Positions 8,702 to 16,871 of a stretch of 64,000 nucleotides of DNA are shown here, in pieces (position 1 is the stretch's first letter; the number at the start of each line of letters is the position of its first letter). Below the pieces are notes generated by a model. That model did no database searches, was not told the DNA's origin, and saw only the letters and a program-made list of their open reading frames with translations. Location of the stretch: positions 1-64,000 of the forward strand of contig NZ_JAJFNK010000020.1 of assembly GCF_021739485.1 (NCBI RefSeq), written 5' to 3'. The position numbers and the translations under genes are program-made. This DNA comes from Alicyclobacillus tolerans (GTDB lineage Bacteria; Bacillota; Bacilli; Alicyclobacillales; Alicyclobacillaceae).

Positions 8702-9068
8702 TTGAGATCCCTCCCAGCTGTTGCCCGTAGCATAGACGAATCTTTGCGACGGTATGCGTGGTTTGTTAGACACGGGCAAATCGAACGGGTCGGATCGTGG
8801 TTAAAGTCTGGTGGAAACGCGGTTCATTTTTTGGCAAATATTGTTGTCGAAAACCCGCGTTATTGCGCAGGAAATAAAAAAACGCGTCAAACTGGGGGAT
8901 AGGGACAGCCGATACGTAGCACCGGAGACCGGTTCTGACCCAGACAGGGAATCCACCTTTCGCGTTGAATATAGGTAATCGTTAAAGACCGATCGGGACT
9001 GACCGGGGCAGCCGCGAAGGTGTCTCGTCGGGTTTCTTTCTCAGACCCGGTAAAGGAGAACATTGTAC
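8702..9068 (+). promoter_or_regulatory. Structured leader upstream of the Ni/Co permease; possible metal-sensing RNA
   Basis: The 366-base divergent region holds several dyads on the permease side. ACCGG/CCGGT forms a tight hairpin at 8921-8933. CACCTTTCGCG (8954-8964) pairs with CGCGAAGGTG (9013-9022). A hairpin GGGTTT/AGACCC lies just before the ribosome binding site (about 9030-9048). Purine-rich segments GGGACAG (8902-8908), GACAGGGA (8943-8950), GGGACTG (8995-9001) and GGGGCAG (9005-9011) recall conserved junction pieces of NiCo riboswitches. I could not fold it against a model, so the class is a guess. Confidence 0.4.
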
Positions 9069-10121
9069 ATGACGACGAGGCCGACTTCCCAGCCCACCGT
9101 TGGAACGTCTTGGTGGAGCTACGGGTTTGTGGTAATTTTGCTTCACGTTCTTGGGGTGAGCGGCATTTTGTTGTCACTTCGCCACAACCTGAATTTGACA
9201 GGTTTGGCCTTCGTGGCCTACACACTCGGCCTGCGGCACGCTTTTGATGCCGATCACATTGCCGCCATCGACAACACCGTCCGAAACCTGCTGCAGCGGC
9301 AAAGACCGTCGAGCGGTGTAGGATTTTACTTTTCGCTGGGGCATTCTTCCGTAGTCTTTGCCCTCACGATTGCAACCGCGGTCTCCGTGGACTTCGTGCG
9401 GATGCATATGCCTGGCCTCGAACACTTTGGCAGTCTCTTGGGCACCGCCATTTCTGCAGCATTTCTAGTGTTCATCGGCATTCTCAACGCGGGGGCGCTT
9501 CGCAACTTGATTCATGTCCGTAAGTCGATGCGGGAAAACTCCCGGGAGCAAGACGCCTTGATTGAGGGCATTCTTCAGTCGCGGGGTTTTGTCTCCAGGT
9601 GGTTGGGGCCATTGTTCCGGTTGATTCGTCACAGTTGGCAAGCCTATCCACTTGGCTTTTTATTTGGGCTTGGGTTTGATACCGCGAGCGAAATCGCCTT
9701 GCTGGTGTTGTCCGCTACGGCTGCAAAAGCGGGTTTGCCGGTGTTTTCGATTCTGTCATTACCTTTGTTATTTGCGGCGGGAATGAGCCTGATGGATACC
9801 TTGGACGGAGTCTTCATGACACTGGCTTATGGATGGGCAGATAAAAGCGGCCGTACCAGGCTGAGATATAACCTTGCCGTTACGGCATTATCTGTTGCGG
9901 CCGCATTTGTCATTGGCTTGGCCGAGTTCTATCAACTGTTGAGCAGTAAACTTCCGGTTCGCGGCCTGATGGCTTGGTTTCAGCATACCGGATTGCATTG
10001 GGCGGGATACGTTCTGGTAGGGGTGTTCCTGCTGTCTTGGGTGTTTTCTTTTGTGCGGTCGAGACTCAAAAATCCTCGTCCATGTCCTGCTGGGAGCCAC
10101 GATACCGGACCCAGTCAGTAG
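9069..10121 (+). CDS. nixA: Nickel/cobalt transporter, NiCoT (HoxN/NixA) family
   Basis: This inner-membrane permease takes up Ni2+ and/or Co2+. The family signature is complete: RHAFDADHIAAIDNTVRNL in the second helix region, FYFSLGHSSVV, and LFGLGFDTASEIALL. About eight hydrophobic segments are visible over 350 residues. ATG 9069 lies 10 bases after AAGGAG; a TTG at 9063 is an alternative. No urease, hydrogenase or cobalamin genes are in the window, so the metal preference is open. It follows a structured leader. Confidence 0.95.
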   Translation: MTTRPTSQPTVGTSWWSYGFVVILLHVLGVSGILLSLRHNLNLTGLAFVAYTLGLRHAFDADHIAAIDNTVRNLLQRQRPSSGVGFYFSLGHSSVVFALTIATAVSVDFVRMHMPGLEHFGSLLGTAISAAFLVFIGILNAGALRNLIHVRKSMRENSREQDALIEGILQSRGFVSRWLGPLFRLIRHSWQAYPLGFLFGLGFDTASEIALLVLSATAAKAGLPVFSILSLPLLFAAGMSLMDTLDGVFMTLAYGWADKSGRTRLRYNLAVTALSVAAAFVIGLAEFYQLLSSKLPVRGLMAWFQHTGLHWAGYVLVGVFLLSWVFSFVRSRLKNPRPCPAGSHDTGPSQ

Positions 10122-10248
10122 CGGCATACTGCAAGGCATATCGTAAGGCATATTTCAAGATTGAAAGGCAAGTTGCGGTGGGTTCAAAGGCCGGAGATAC
10201 ACAAGAAGGCCCAAGAAAGTGCAGCTCTGAGGCAGGAGGGTGAATGCG

Positions 10249-10911
10249 TTGGATTCGTTGCCGATACTGTCGCAAATTGCGCGTCTCGTTGCCGATTGGA
10301 TTCCGCCTGCGGCATCGTTGGCGGTCTCCGACGAACAACAGTATGTACTCTACCATCCCGGCGCTTACGACTTGCGCATCCAGCCAGGAGCTCCCATCCC
10401 TACTGGGAGCATTTCGGAACGGGTGCTTCATACGCATGCCCGGGTGGAGGCAGGCGTGGATGCGTCCGTGTTCGGACTTCCTTACTACGGCCTTGGTTAT
10501 CCCTTATTGGGGGAGGAGGGGTCATTTGGCGCTGTGACCGTCATTTTACCGCCAGGGTTTCAGAGCCATTTCGAAGCGCTCTCTTTTGTGATGGGGCAAA
10601 CCGCTGACATCTGGCGTCCAGTGCCCGTGGAGAAGATCGGCTATTTCGAGAGCCGCCAAAAACGGACGCAGTTGTACGCGGGAGGTGAGCAGTACACTTG
10701 TACTCAGACTCTGCAAGTCCTCGAACAGCGCTTGCCGCAAAACCAATTCCTTCGCATCCACCGTTCTTACATCGTCAACATCGCGTGCGTCGATCACATC
10801 TCCCGCGACATCCATTCCAACATGTGGATTCACTTGTTGCCCCCTGATTCGGTCACCTTGCCCGTGGGCCAGACGTACCTCCGTCACGTCCGTCAAAAGC
10901 TGGGTTTTTAA
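10249..10911 (+). CDS. LytTR-type transcriptional regulator with PAS-like sensor
   Basis: About 220 residues. The C-terminal 100 residues are a LytTR DNA-binding domain (QNQFLRIHRSYIVNIACVDHI, then LPVGQTYLRHVRQKLGF). The N-terminal 100 residues look like a PAS-type ligand fold, with GLGYPLLGEEGSFGAVTVILP as its last strands. There is no receiver domain, so it is a one-component sensor rather than a phosphorylated response regulator. TTG 10249 is 9 bases after AGGAGG; GTG 10240 abuts that site and is less likely. The CoA-transferase gene follows 150 bases later on the same strand, which suggests it senses a related metabolite. Confidence 0.8.
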   Translation: MDSLPILSQIARLVADWIPPAASLAVSDEQQYVLYHPGAYDLRIQPGAPIPTGSISERVLHTHARVEAGVDASVFGLPYYGLGYPLLGEEGSFGAVTVILPPGFQSHFEALSFVMGQTADIWRPVPVEKIGYFESRQKRTQLYAGGEQYTCTQTLQVLEQRLPQNQFLRIHRSYIVNIACVDHISRDIHSNMWIHLLPPDSVTLPVGQTYLRHVRQKLGF

Positions 10912-11027
10912 ACCTGTTGTCAACCCATATCTGTCGGCGTTATTTCGTTTTCATCCTCGCTATCCGTTGTCTATCCAAAACCGCAGACAGGACGTGTAAC
11001 CTCGTGTTAACGTTTGTCTCAATCCAA

Positions 11028-11042
11028 ATGTAAACGGTTTCC
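11028..11042 (+). promoter_or_regulatory. Candidate cre (CcpA) site
   Basis: ATGTAAACGGTTTCC matches the CcpA consensus WTGNAANCGNWNNCW at 14 of 15 positions. It lies 23 bases before the CoA-transferase start, a place where CcpA binding would usually repress. Confidence 0.5.
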
Positions 11043-11064
11043 GCGGAAACACGGGGGTGAGATT

Positions 11065-12579
11065 GTGCTGGAGGAACGAATTCGCCACGCAGCACTGCGT
11101 TCTCGAGTGATGTTGGCAGACGAGGCACAACGCTATATTCAAAATGGGATGAACGTCGGAGTGAGTGGTTTCACCAAATGCGGCGACGTTAAGGCGATTC
11201 CCAAAGCTCTAGCCAGAAGAGCGCAGCGCAGCGGCGAGGCGTTTAAAATAAACTTGTTTACGGGCGCATCGTTGGGCGAGGCGGAGTCGATTTTAGCCAA
11301 GGCCAATTTGATTGACCGTCGGATGCCCTATCAGGGTGACCCTACTCTGCGTGCAGGCATCAACAAAGGCGACGTCCGGTACGTCGACCAGCACTTGAGC
11401 CACATGGCAGAATGGGTTCGCGGCGGGATTCTCGATATCGACATTGCCGTGATCGAGGCGACGGCCATTACAGAAAACGGCGGCATTGTTCCGACCACTT
11501 CGGTCGGCAACTCGGCCACCTTTGTACAGCGAGCGAGGCAAGTCATTGTGGAGCTCAATCTGTCGGTGCCCACGTCCTTTGAGGGACTGCACGATATCTA
11601 TTTGCCCAAGGACCGCCCTTACCGGTCGTGGATTCCTATCCAAACGGTTTCAGACCGCATCGGAACGCCTTACATTCCGTGCGACCCCGAGAAGATCGTC
11701 GCCATCGTGGTGAACGACGAGCCGGACTCGGATTCCAAAATTCAATCGGCTGACGGCGACACACAGCGCATGGCTGAATACATTCTCGAATTTTTCGACT
11801 GGGAAGTGCGCCAGGGCCGGCTGCCCGACAACCTGCTGCCGCTGCAAAGTGGAGTGGGTTCCGTTTCGAACGCCGTTCTCAGCGGTCTGAAGCGGTCGCG
11901 GTTTGAGAACCTGAACATCTACACCGAAGTGATGCAGGACGCGGTATTTGAGTTGTTTGAGGCTGGCAAGGTCAACTATGCTTCCGCTTCGTCGTTTGCC
12001 CTTTCGGAGAAAATGAGCCGGCACGTTCTGTCATCTATCGATTCCTATCGAGACAAGATGGTTTTGCGGCCGCAGGAAATTTCCAATCACCCGGAGGTCG
12101 TGCGGCGTTTGGGCGTCATTGCCATGAACACGGCTCTTGAAGTGGACCTGTACGGAAACGTGAACTCGACCCACGTCACAGGTTCAAAAATGATGAATGG
12201 AATCGGGGGTTCGGGAGATTTTGCCCGAAATGCCGCATTGACCATTTTTGTGACGAAATCCGTGGCCAAAGACGGGAGGATTTCCAGTGTCGTCCCGTTT
12301 GTTTCTCATGTGGATCACACAGAACACGACGTCGACGTCCTCGTCACGGAGCAGGGCATTGCCGATTTGCGCGGACTTGCACCTCGCGAGAGGGCGCGGA
12401 TGATCATTGAGAAGCTGGTTCATCCCGATTATAAGGATGCGCTGCTCGATTACTACACCCGCGCGGCCCGGCGCGGCGGGCACACGCCGCACCTGATGGA
12501 GGAAGCGTTAAGCTGGCACGCAAGGCTGGAACAAGTCGGCGATATGCGCAAGACTCGCGGTCTGGTACGGGTTCAGTAA
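11065..12579 (+). CDS. Acetyl-CoA hydrolase / succinate:acetate CoA-transferase family
   Basis: 504 residues, the full length of the family. It moves CoA between acetyl-CoA and an acid such as succinate, through a glutamyl-CoA intermediate. Visible features are GMNVGVSGFTKCGD near the N-terminus, YTEVMQDAVFELFEAGKV containing the probable catalytic glutamate, and VDVLVTEQGIADLRGLAPRERA at the C-terminus. GTG 11065 follows GGGGGTGA; the open frame upstream lacks a site. Hydrolase and transferase members are not separable by eye. A cre-like site in the leader and the LytTR gene upstream suggest carbon-source control. Confidence 0.9.
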   Translation: MLEERIRHAALRSRVMLADEAQRYIQNGMNVGVSGFTKCGDVKAIPKALARRAQRSGEAFKINLFTGASLGEAESILAKANLIDRRMPYQGDPTLRAGINKGDVRYVDQHLSHMAEWVRGGILDIDIAVIEATAITENGGIVPTTSVGNSATFVQRARQVIVELNLSVPTSFEGLHDIYLPKDRPYRSWIPIQTVSDRIGTPYIPCDPEKIVAIVVNDEPDSDSKIQSADGDTQRMAEYILEFFDWEVRQGRLPDNLLPLQSGVGSVSNAVLSGLKRSRFENLNIYTEVMQDAVFELFEAGKVNYASASSFALSEKMSRHVLSSIDSYRDKMVLRPQEISNHPEVVRRLGVIAMNTALEVDLYGNVNSTHVTGSKMMNGIGGSGDFARNAALTIFVTKSVAKDGRISSVVPFVSHVDHTEHDVDVLVTEQGIADLRGLAPRERARMIIEKLVHPDYKDALLDYYTRAARRGGHTPHLMEEALSWHARLEQVGDMRKTRGLVRVQ

Positions 12580-12626
12580 AGTTGTGAGGGAAACATGTAA
12601 TTTATGGTGAAAGGCCAAATTTGCGA

Positions 12627-12663
12627 AAAGGGCATTGCCAAACACGGCAATGCCCTTTATAAT
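12627..12663 (+). promoter_or_regulatory. Sigma-A promoter embedded in a 13-bp palindrome
   Basis: -35 TTGCCA (12635-12640) and -10 TATAAT (12658-12663) are 17 bases apart. AAAGGGCATTGCC (12627-12639) and its perfect complement (12646-12658) span the -35, the spacer and the edge of the -10. No T-tract follows, so it is a poor terminator and a good operator candidate for the thrR-hom genes. Confidence 0.75.
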
Positions 12664-12721
12664 GTCTCTATTATAAAAACAAATGTACTTCCGTCATGGA
12701 CACAACGGAGGTGAGGGGCTC

Positions 12722-13162
12722 GTGCCCGAGGATCCGTTTTATTTGATCCGCCGTTCGCATCTGCCAGAGGTGATGCGGAAGACGACGGAAGTGACCGAAC
12801 TTTTGCAGCGGCACCCGGATTTAAGTGTACTTGAGGCCGTGCAGGAAGTCGGCATTTCACGTAGTGCGTATTACAAATACAAAGATGCGGTAAAGCCGTT
12901 TTATTCGGCCGTTCACGGACACATTGTCACCATTGCGCTGAGCTTGGGTCATGAACGAGGCGTGTTGTCGTCCGTGCTCAACTTCTTGGCTCAACACCAC
13001 GCCAACATCTTAACCATCAATCAGTCTCTGCCATTGCAAGGCATGGCCACCGTGATCGTATCGATGGAAACGCGAGAAATGGAAGGGACTTTGGAAGCGG
13101 CACTCGAAGGCCTTCGCTCTTTGCCAGGGGTGCACGAAGTGCGCATGACGGGACAAGGGTAA
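12722..13162 (+). CDS. thrR: ThrR/PheB-type ACT domain regulator
   Basis: 146 residues: an N-terminal helix-turn-helix-like segment (LSVLEAVQEVGISRSAYYKYKDAV, about residues 38-60) and a C-terminal ACT domain (HIVTIALSLGHERGVLSSVLNFLAQ onward). In Bacillus subtilis the homologue formerly called PheB represses the threonine genes; that role is inferred here from the family and from hom lying 58 bases downstream. GTG 12722 follows GGAGGTGAGG with a 5-base spacer. The promoter lies inside a 13-bp dyad, which would suit autoregulation. Confidence 0.88.
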   Translation: MPEDPFYLIRRSHLPEVMRKTTEVTELLQRHPDLSVLEAVQEVGISRSAYYKYKDAVKPFYSAVHGHIVTIALSLGHERGVLSSVLNFLAQHHANILTINQSLPLQGMATVIVSMETREMEGTLEAALEGLRSLPGVHEVRMTGQG

Positions 13163-13220
13163 AGACCAGACGACGACGGCAAGGCCGAGCGTGCACAGAT
13201 AAAATGGAGGGAGAAAACCC

Positions 13221-14507
13221 ATGGATTTGCAGATTGGACTTTTAGGATGCGGGACAGTCGGAGGCGGCGTCGTTGAACTGACCCGGCGAAGGGCAGAAAA
13301 GATAGAAGCCATCACGGGCAGACGGCCTGTCATTACGCACATTCTCGTGCGCGACCTCGCAAAACAGCGCCCGGTCGCCTTGGAGCACGAACAACTTACG
13401 ACTCGCGTGGCGGATATTTTAGAGGAGCCAAATATCCAGGTCATCATTGAAACCATCGGGGGAATTGAACCGGCGAAGTCCTTGATTTTATCGGCCTTAA
13501 AGGCAAAAAAACACGTCATTACGGCGAACAAGGACCTCATTGCCGTGCATGGCGCAGAAATTCTCGAGACTGCCGAACAAAACGGCGTCAGCGTGTTCTT
13601 TGAGGCTGCCGTCGGCGGAGCCATCCCTTTGATTCGGCCTCTGAAAGAAAGTCTGACGGCAAACGCAATCAGCGACCTCAAGGGGATTGTAAATGGTACG
13701 ACCAACTACATTCTCTCGAAAATGACCGAAACTGGAGCGGACTTTGACGATGTATTAAAAGAAGCTCAGGAACTCGGATACGCAGAAAGCGACCCTTCAA
13801 GCGACGTAGACGGTTTGGATGCCGCTCGAAAGTTGACGATTCTGGCCACGATTGGGTTTCACGCAAAGGTTCGTTTGGACGAAGTGATTGTAACGGGCAT
13901 CCGCGCCGTTACCGCTGCTGATGTTGCCTATGCCAGCGAAATCGGCTGTGTGATTAAACTTTTGGCGGCTGGATCTGAGCGGGACGGAGTGATTTCTTTG
14001 AACGTCCGCCCCACCTTGGTCCCGAAGGCCCATCCGTTGGCGCACGTCTCGGACGCCTATAACGCCTTGTTTGTCCGGGGCGACGCCGCTGGCGACTTGA
14101 TGTTTTTTGGACGGGGTGCCGGCTCCTTGCCGACCGCGAGTGCCGTCGTCGGAGATTTGATTGAGGTTTTGCGAAACATTGAACTGGGAGTGTCCGGGAA
14201 TGAACCTCTCATTCGCCTGCAAAAAGTGGTCAACTCCAAGCTTTCTGAACCCTTGAAACACTATCTGCGCTTGTCCGTCGAAGACAAACCAGGGGTGTTT
14301 GCCAAGATCGCCGGGATTTTCGGAGATTCCGATGTCAGTATGGAGACCGTTTTGCAAAAGCGGGTAAAGCAAGGCGGCGCCGAAGTGGTGATTGTCACGC
14401 ATGAGGTTTCGCCTGTTCAACTTGAATCGGCTTTGTTGGCCCTGCAAGCAGAGCAGAGCGTGCAGGAGATTCACAGTGTGATGCCGGTGGAAGTTGCCGG
14501 AGGTTGA
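13221..14507 (+). CDS. hom: Homoserine dehydrogenase
   Basis: It reduces aspartate semialdehyde to homoserine, the branch to threonine and methionine. The NAD(P) loop GLLGCGTVGGGV is at residues 6-17, followed by ITANKDLIAVHG, the substrate motif LKGIVNGTTNYIL, and an ACT domain over the last 80 residues (LRLSVEDKPGVFAKIAGIF). Length of 428 matches the Gram-positive enzyme. ATG 13221 follows GGAGGGAG. It is probably cotranscribed with thrR. Confidence 0.97.
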   Translation: MDLQIGLLGCGTVGGGVVELTRRRAEKIEAITGRRPVITHILVRDLAKQRPVALEHEQLTTRVADILEEPNIQVIIETIGGIEPAKSLILSALKAKKHVITANKDLIAVHGAEILETAEQNGVSVFFEAAVGGAIPLIRPLKESLTANAISDLKGIVNGTTNYILSKMTETGADFDDVLKEAQELGYAESDPSSDVDGLDAARKLTILATIGFHAKVRLDEVIVTGIRAVTAADVAYASEIGCVIKLLAAGSERDGVISLNVRPTLVPKAHPLAHVSDAYNALFVRGDAAGDLMFFGRGAGSLPTASAVVGDLIEVLRNIELGVSGNEPLIRLQKVVNSKLSEPLKHYLRLSVEDKPGVFAKIAGIFGDSDVSMETVLQKRVKQGGAEVVIVTHEVSPVQLESALLALQAEQSVQEIHSVMPVEVAGG

Positions 14508-14527
14508 GCCATCTCGCTTCTTGGCGC

Positions 14528-14581
14528 CTGTCGCTGTCGCCGATGGTCGCATCGGCGACAGGCGACAGGCGACAGGCGACA
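14528..14581 (+). repeat. Hairpin merged with a 7-bp tandem repeat after hom
   Basis: CTGTCGCTGTCGCCGATG (14528-14545) pairs with 14550-14568 with one bulged base. The right arm runs into four copies of GGCGACA (14554-14581), then TTTT at about 14587. It may act as the hom terminator whose 3' arm has been amplified. Confidence 0.75.
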
Positions 14582-14588
14582 GGTGGTT

Positions 14589-14873
14589 TTAACTCTGTAG
14601 TGCCTGGAAAAAGCGGATCAGTTCTGCGCGGGACCGGCGTTTCGCGCACGCTGAGTTCAGCAATGGCTTGGGGCGTTTGGCCCAGAAAAAAACTTTGACG
14701 AGTTGGTACTTAGGCGGTTGGTTCGACGCTTCTTTCACGGGCGTCAGGCACCGAAGCAAGGCAATGAACATCCGCTCTCCGTCTGGACGTTTCCAATTTG
14801 TCTTGCGGTACACAATCCACTCCCAATCCTCTTCCTTAGATGCTGTTGAAACAACCACAAAGTTCTCCCCCAC
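14589..14873 (-). CDS. Hypothetical small basic protein
   Basis: 94 residues from GTG 14873. No family is recognised. The composition is protein-like (DWEWIVYRKTNW, FIALLRCLTPVK, RSRAELIRFFQAL) and codon use looks coding, but there is no strong ribosome binding site. It occupies most of the gap between hom and ccdA. Treat as tentative. Confidence 0.4.
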   Translation of the reverse strand: MGENFVVVSTASKEEDWEWIVYRKTNWKRPDGERMFIALLRCLTPVKEASNQPPKYQLVKVFFWAKRPKPLLNSACAKRRSRAELIRFFQALQS

Positions 14874-15033
14874 AACATTTTTCTCATTTTTTGATCCAAT
14901 TATATTAAATATTATGTGAATTGGGAATTGAGCGGCCGCGGTTTTTTAACAGAATCGCTGGTTTCCAACCGCAAGCCTATATGGCACAATGGACATGATA
15001 ACGAGCGCCAACTGCTGTAGAAGGGGGAGTATT

Positions 15034-15759
15034 GTGACCGAGACAGCTGTTCCTATCTGGATCGCGTTTGGAGCCGGGATATTGTCTTTTGTATCCCCGT
15101 GTACCCTCCCGTTGTTTCCGTCGTATATCGGGTACATTTCGGGAGTGTCCTTCCACTCCATGTCGGCCAATCCGAATCTTGTGACGCGCCAAGTGCGAGT
15201 GCGCGCCTTCAGCCATGCTCTGTTTTTTGGCATAGGGCTGTCATTTCTCTTTATTGTGCTTGGATGGGGAGCCACAGCGTTTGGACATTTCCTCGTGCAG
15301 TACCGGACTACGGTGCGCCTCGTTGGCGGTGCGCTGATTATAGTCATGGGGCTGTTCATGGCAGGAGTCCTCAAAAGCGAATGGTTGATGCGAGAGCGGC
15401 GCTTTCAGCTGCCGGCGAGCAAACCCTTAGGCTACTTGGGTTCTGTCTTGGTTGGCGTCGCTTTTGCGGCGGGCTGGACCCCGTGCATTGGACCCATATT
15501 GGCGTCCGTCCTGGCTCTTGTCATAGCCAATCCCGGTGTTGGTTCGTGGTATATGGTTGCCTATGCGCTCGGATTTGTAGTGCCCTTTCTCGTCTTGGCT
15601 TGGACGCTTGCATCCATTCGTCCGTTGCTTAAGTATACGGAGAGGATTGCCAAAATCGGCGGTTGGTTGTTGGTACTGATGGGACTGTTGTTGGTATCCA
15701 ACAAGATGGTTCTAATTACCATTTGGATTCAGCGCACCACCGGATTCACGGGATTCTAA
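15034..15759 (+). CDS. ccdA: Cytochrome c biogenesis protein CcdA
   Basis: This six-helix membrane protein passes electrons from cytoplasmic thioredoxin to the outer face for cytochrome c maturation. Paired cysteines sit in FVSPCTLPLFPSYIG and WTPCIGPILASVL, the two symmetrical motifs of the family. 241 residues from GTG 15034, which follows GGGGGAG; upstream extension has no site. The partner CcdC, a ResA-type thioredoxin and haem ligation genes are not in the window. Confidence 0.93.
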   Translation: MTETAVPIWIAFGAGILSFVSPCTLPLFPSYIGYISGVSFHSMSANPNLVTRQVRVRAFSHALFFGIGLSFLFIVLGWGATAFGHFLVQYRTTVRLVGGALIIVMGLFMAGVLKSEWLMRERRFQLPASKPLGYLGSVLVGVAFAAGWTPCIGPILASVLALVIANPGVGSWYMVAYALGFVVPFLVLAWTLASIRPLLKYTERIAKIGGWLLVLMGLLLVSNKMVLITIWIQRTTGFTGF

Positions 15760-16314
15760 AGCGGACCTGTGAATGGAGTACACCACGCATTCTTTTTGGG
15801 TTTCAAACGTTTTGCGTCGAGTAAAGGCGCTGAACCTGCCGGATTCAGCCGCTTCTTCTTCAAACGCCCACGGAAGTTTGGCGAACGCGCGGCGGGCGCG
15901 CCCATTCGAAACGGGGACAGCAAACAGGCACCAATCGACTTGATAGCCTTCAAAGCAAATCGCTAGGGATAAGGCTTTGGCTCGAAGGTTCCATCCCATC
16001 CCCCGGTAATTTGGGAGAAGGTAGGTCCCAATTTCGGCAGCAGATACCCCGGCAGGTAATAGGTGCTCAGGGACGATGTTCACGACGATAAATCCCTTTA
16101 AGGTGTGGGCGCCTGCGATGCCGTATACCCCGCCGTAACCGAATTCATGAGCCGTTTCGTACTCGGAGCGGAACTGCTCAAACGCCTCGTAACTGCGAAC
16201 GCCAAGCGGCCAATCGGCATCGGATTGGCCGCACTTCCACAAAGAAAACCCCGCTGTTTGGCTCAACGGCGCTCCGTTCTGGGCCTTTTCGTTTTCCACA
16301 TTCGTCTCAGTCAC
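15712..16314 (-). CDS. GNAT-family N-acetyltransferase
   Basis: 200 residues from GTG 16314, which follows GGAGG with a 7-base spacer. The acetyl-CoA loop is LLPNYRGMGWNLRAKAL, and the preceding strand EIGTYL fits GNAT motif A. The substrate is unknown. Its 3' end overlaps the end of ccdA on the other strand by 48 bases, a convergent overlap. The frame is open upstream to 16467 without a good start. Confidence 0.7.
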   Translation of the reverse strand: MTETNVENEKAQNGAPLSQTAGFSLWKCGQSDADWPLGVRSYEAFEQFRSEYETAHEFGYGGVYGIAGAHTLKGFIVVNIVPEHLLPAGVSAAEIGTYLLPNYRGMGWNLRAKALSLAICFEGYQVDWCLFAVPVSNGRARRAFAKLPWAFEEEAAESGRFSAFTRRKTFETQKECVVYSIHRSALESRESGGALNPNGN

Positions 16315-16534
16315 AGTGAATCCTCCGCAAGAAAGTAATCTCATTATACTCGAGCATGGGTCCTGTACGGCAACTGGCTGCTGGTCTCGCGCCTTGACGG
16401 TTTCGCTGGGGTTGCCCCCGTCGTTCCAACGGGACAAACTGGGCAGCATGGGACAAAAATGGTACAATGATGTGCGACGACAGAATCCAGCTTCGCGGGG
16501 TGCCTTGTGCGCCGTATTTTACGGAGGGATGACG

Positions 16535-16720
16535 GTGTCCACGGAAGAGGAACTTGGTTACAATGACGCGATCCGACAAATTCAACGCAGTTTGCACCGG
16601 CGTCTAAAAGCACTCGAGGAATCCTTGGGTGAAGTGGAAGAAGAGGAGCACGCGGGCATTAAAATCCGTATGGATGAACTCAAACGCGTGTTGCAAATGC
16701 TCGATTCCTTACACAGGTAA
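16535..16720 (+). CDS. Hypothetical 61-residue helical protein
   Basis: GTG 16535 lies 7 bases after GGAGG; an ATG at 16529 is too close to it. The product is highly charged and almost wholly helical (RSLHRRLKALEESLGEVEEEE, then IRMDELKRVLQMLDSL), probably a short coiled coil. TACAAT at 16463-16468, preceded by TGG, could be its extended -10. Function unknown. Confidence 0.6.
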   Translation: MSTEEELGYNDAIRQIQRSLHRRLKALEESLGEVEEEEHAGIKIRMDELKRVLQMLDSLHR

Positions 16721-16745
16721 CGAGAGAGGAACGCATCGCAAATTG

Positions 16746-16759
16746 TGAAAGCGCATACA
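16746..16759 (+). promoter_or_regulatory. Candidate cre (CcpA) site
   Basis: TGAAAGCGCATACA fits the core TGNAANCGNWNNCA with no mismatch. It lies 113 bases before the enoyl-CoA hydratase start. Confidence 0.5.
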
Positions 16760-16871
16760 CGGCAAAGCAGTGCATATAGCAGTAGATAGTGCGTACGATG
16801 ACAAACAGTCCCGGCGTTAGTGCCGCAGTTTACAAAAGGCTGAAAGCGCAGATCAGAGAGGGGATTCGCCC

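Noticed and set aside
8900..9060. Cobalamin riboswitch
   Set aside because: CACCGGAGACCGG resembles a B12 box, but it comes before the AGGGAATCC-like block, the reverse of the required order, and the CTGNCCCGC core is missing.
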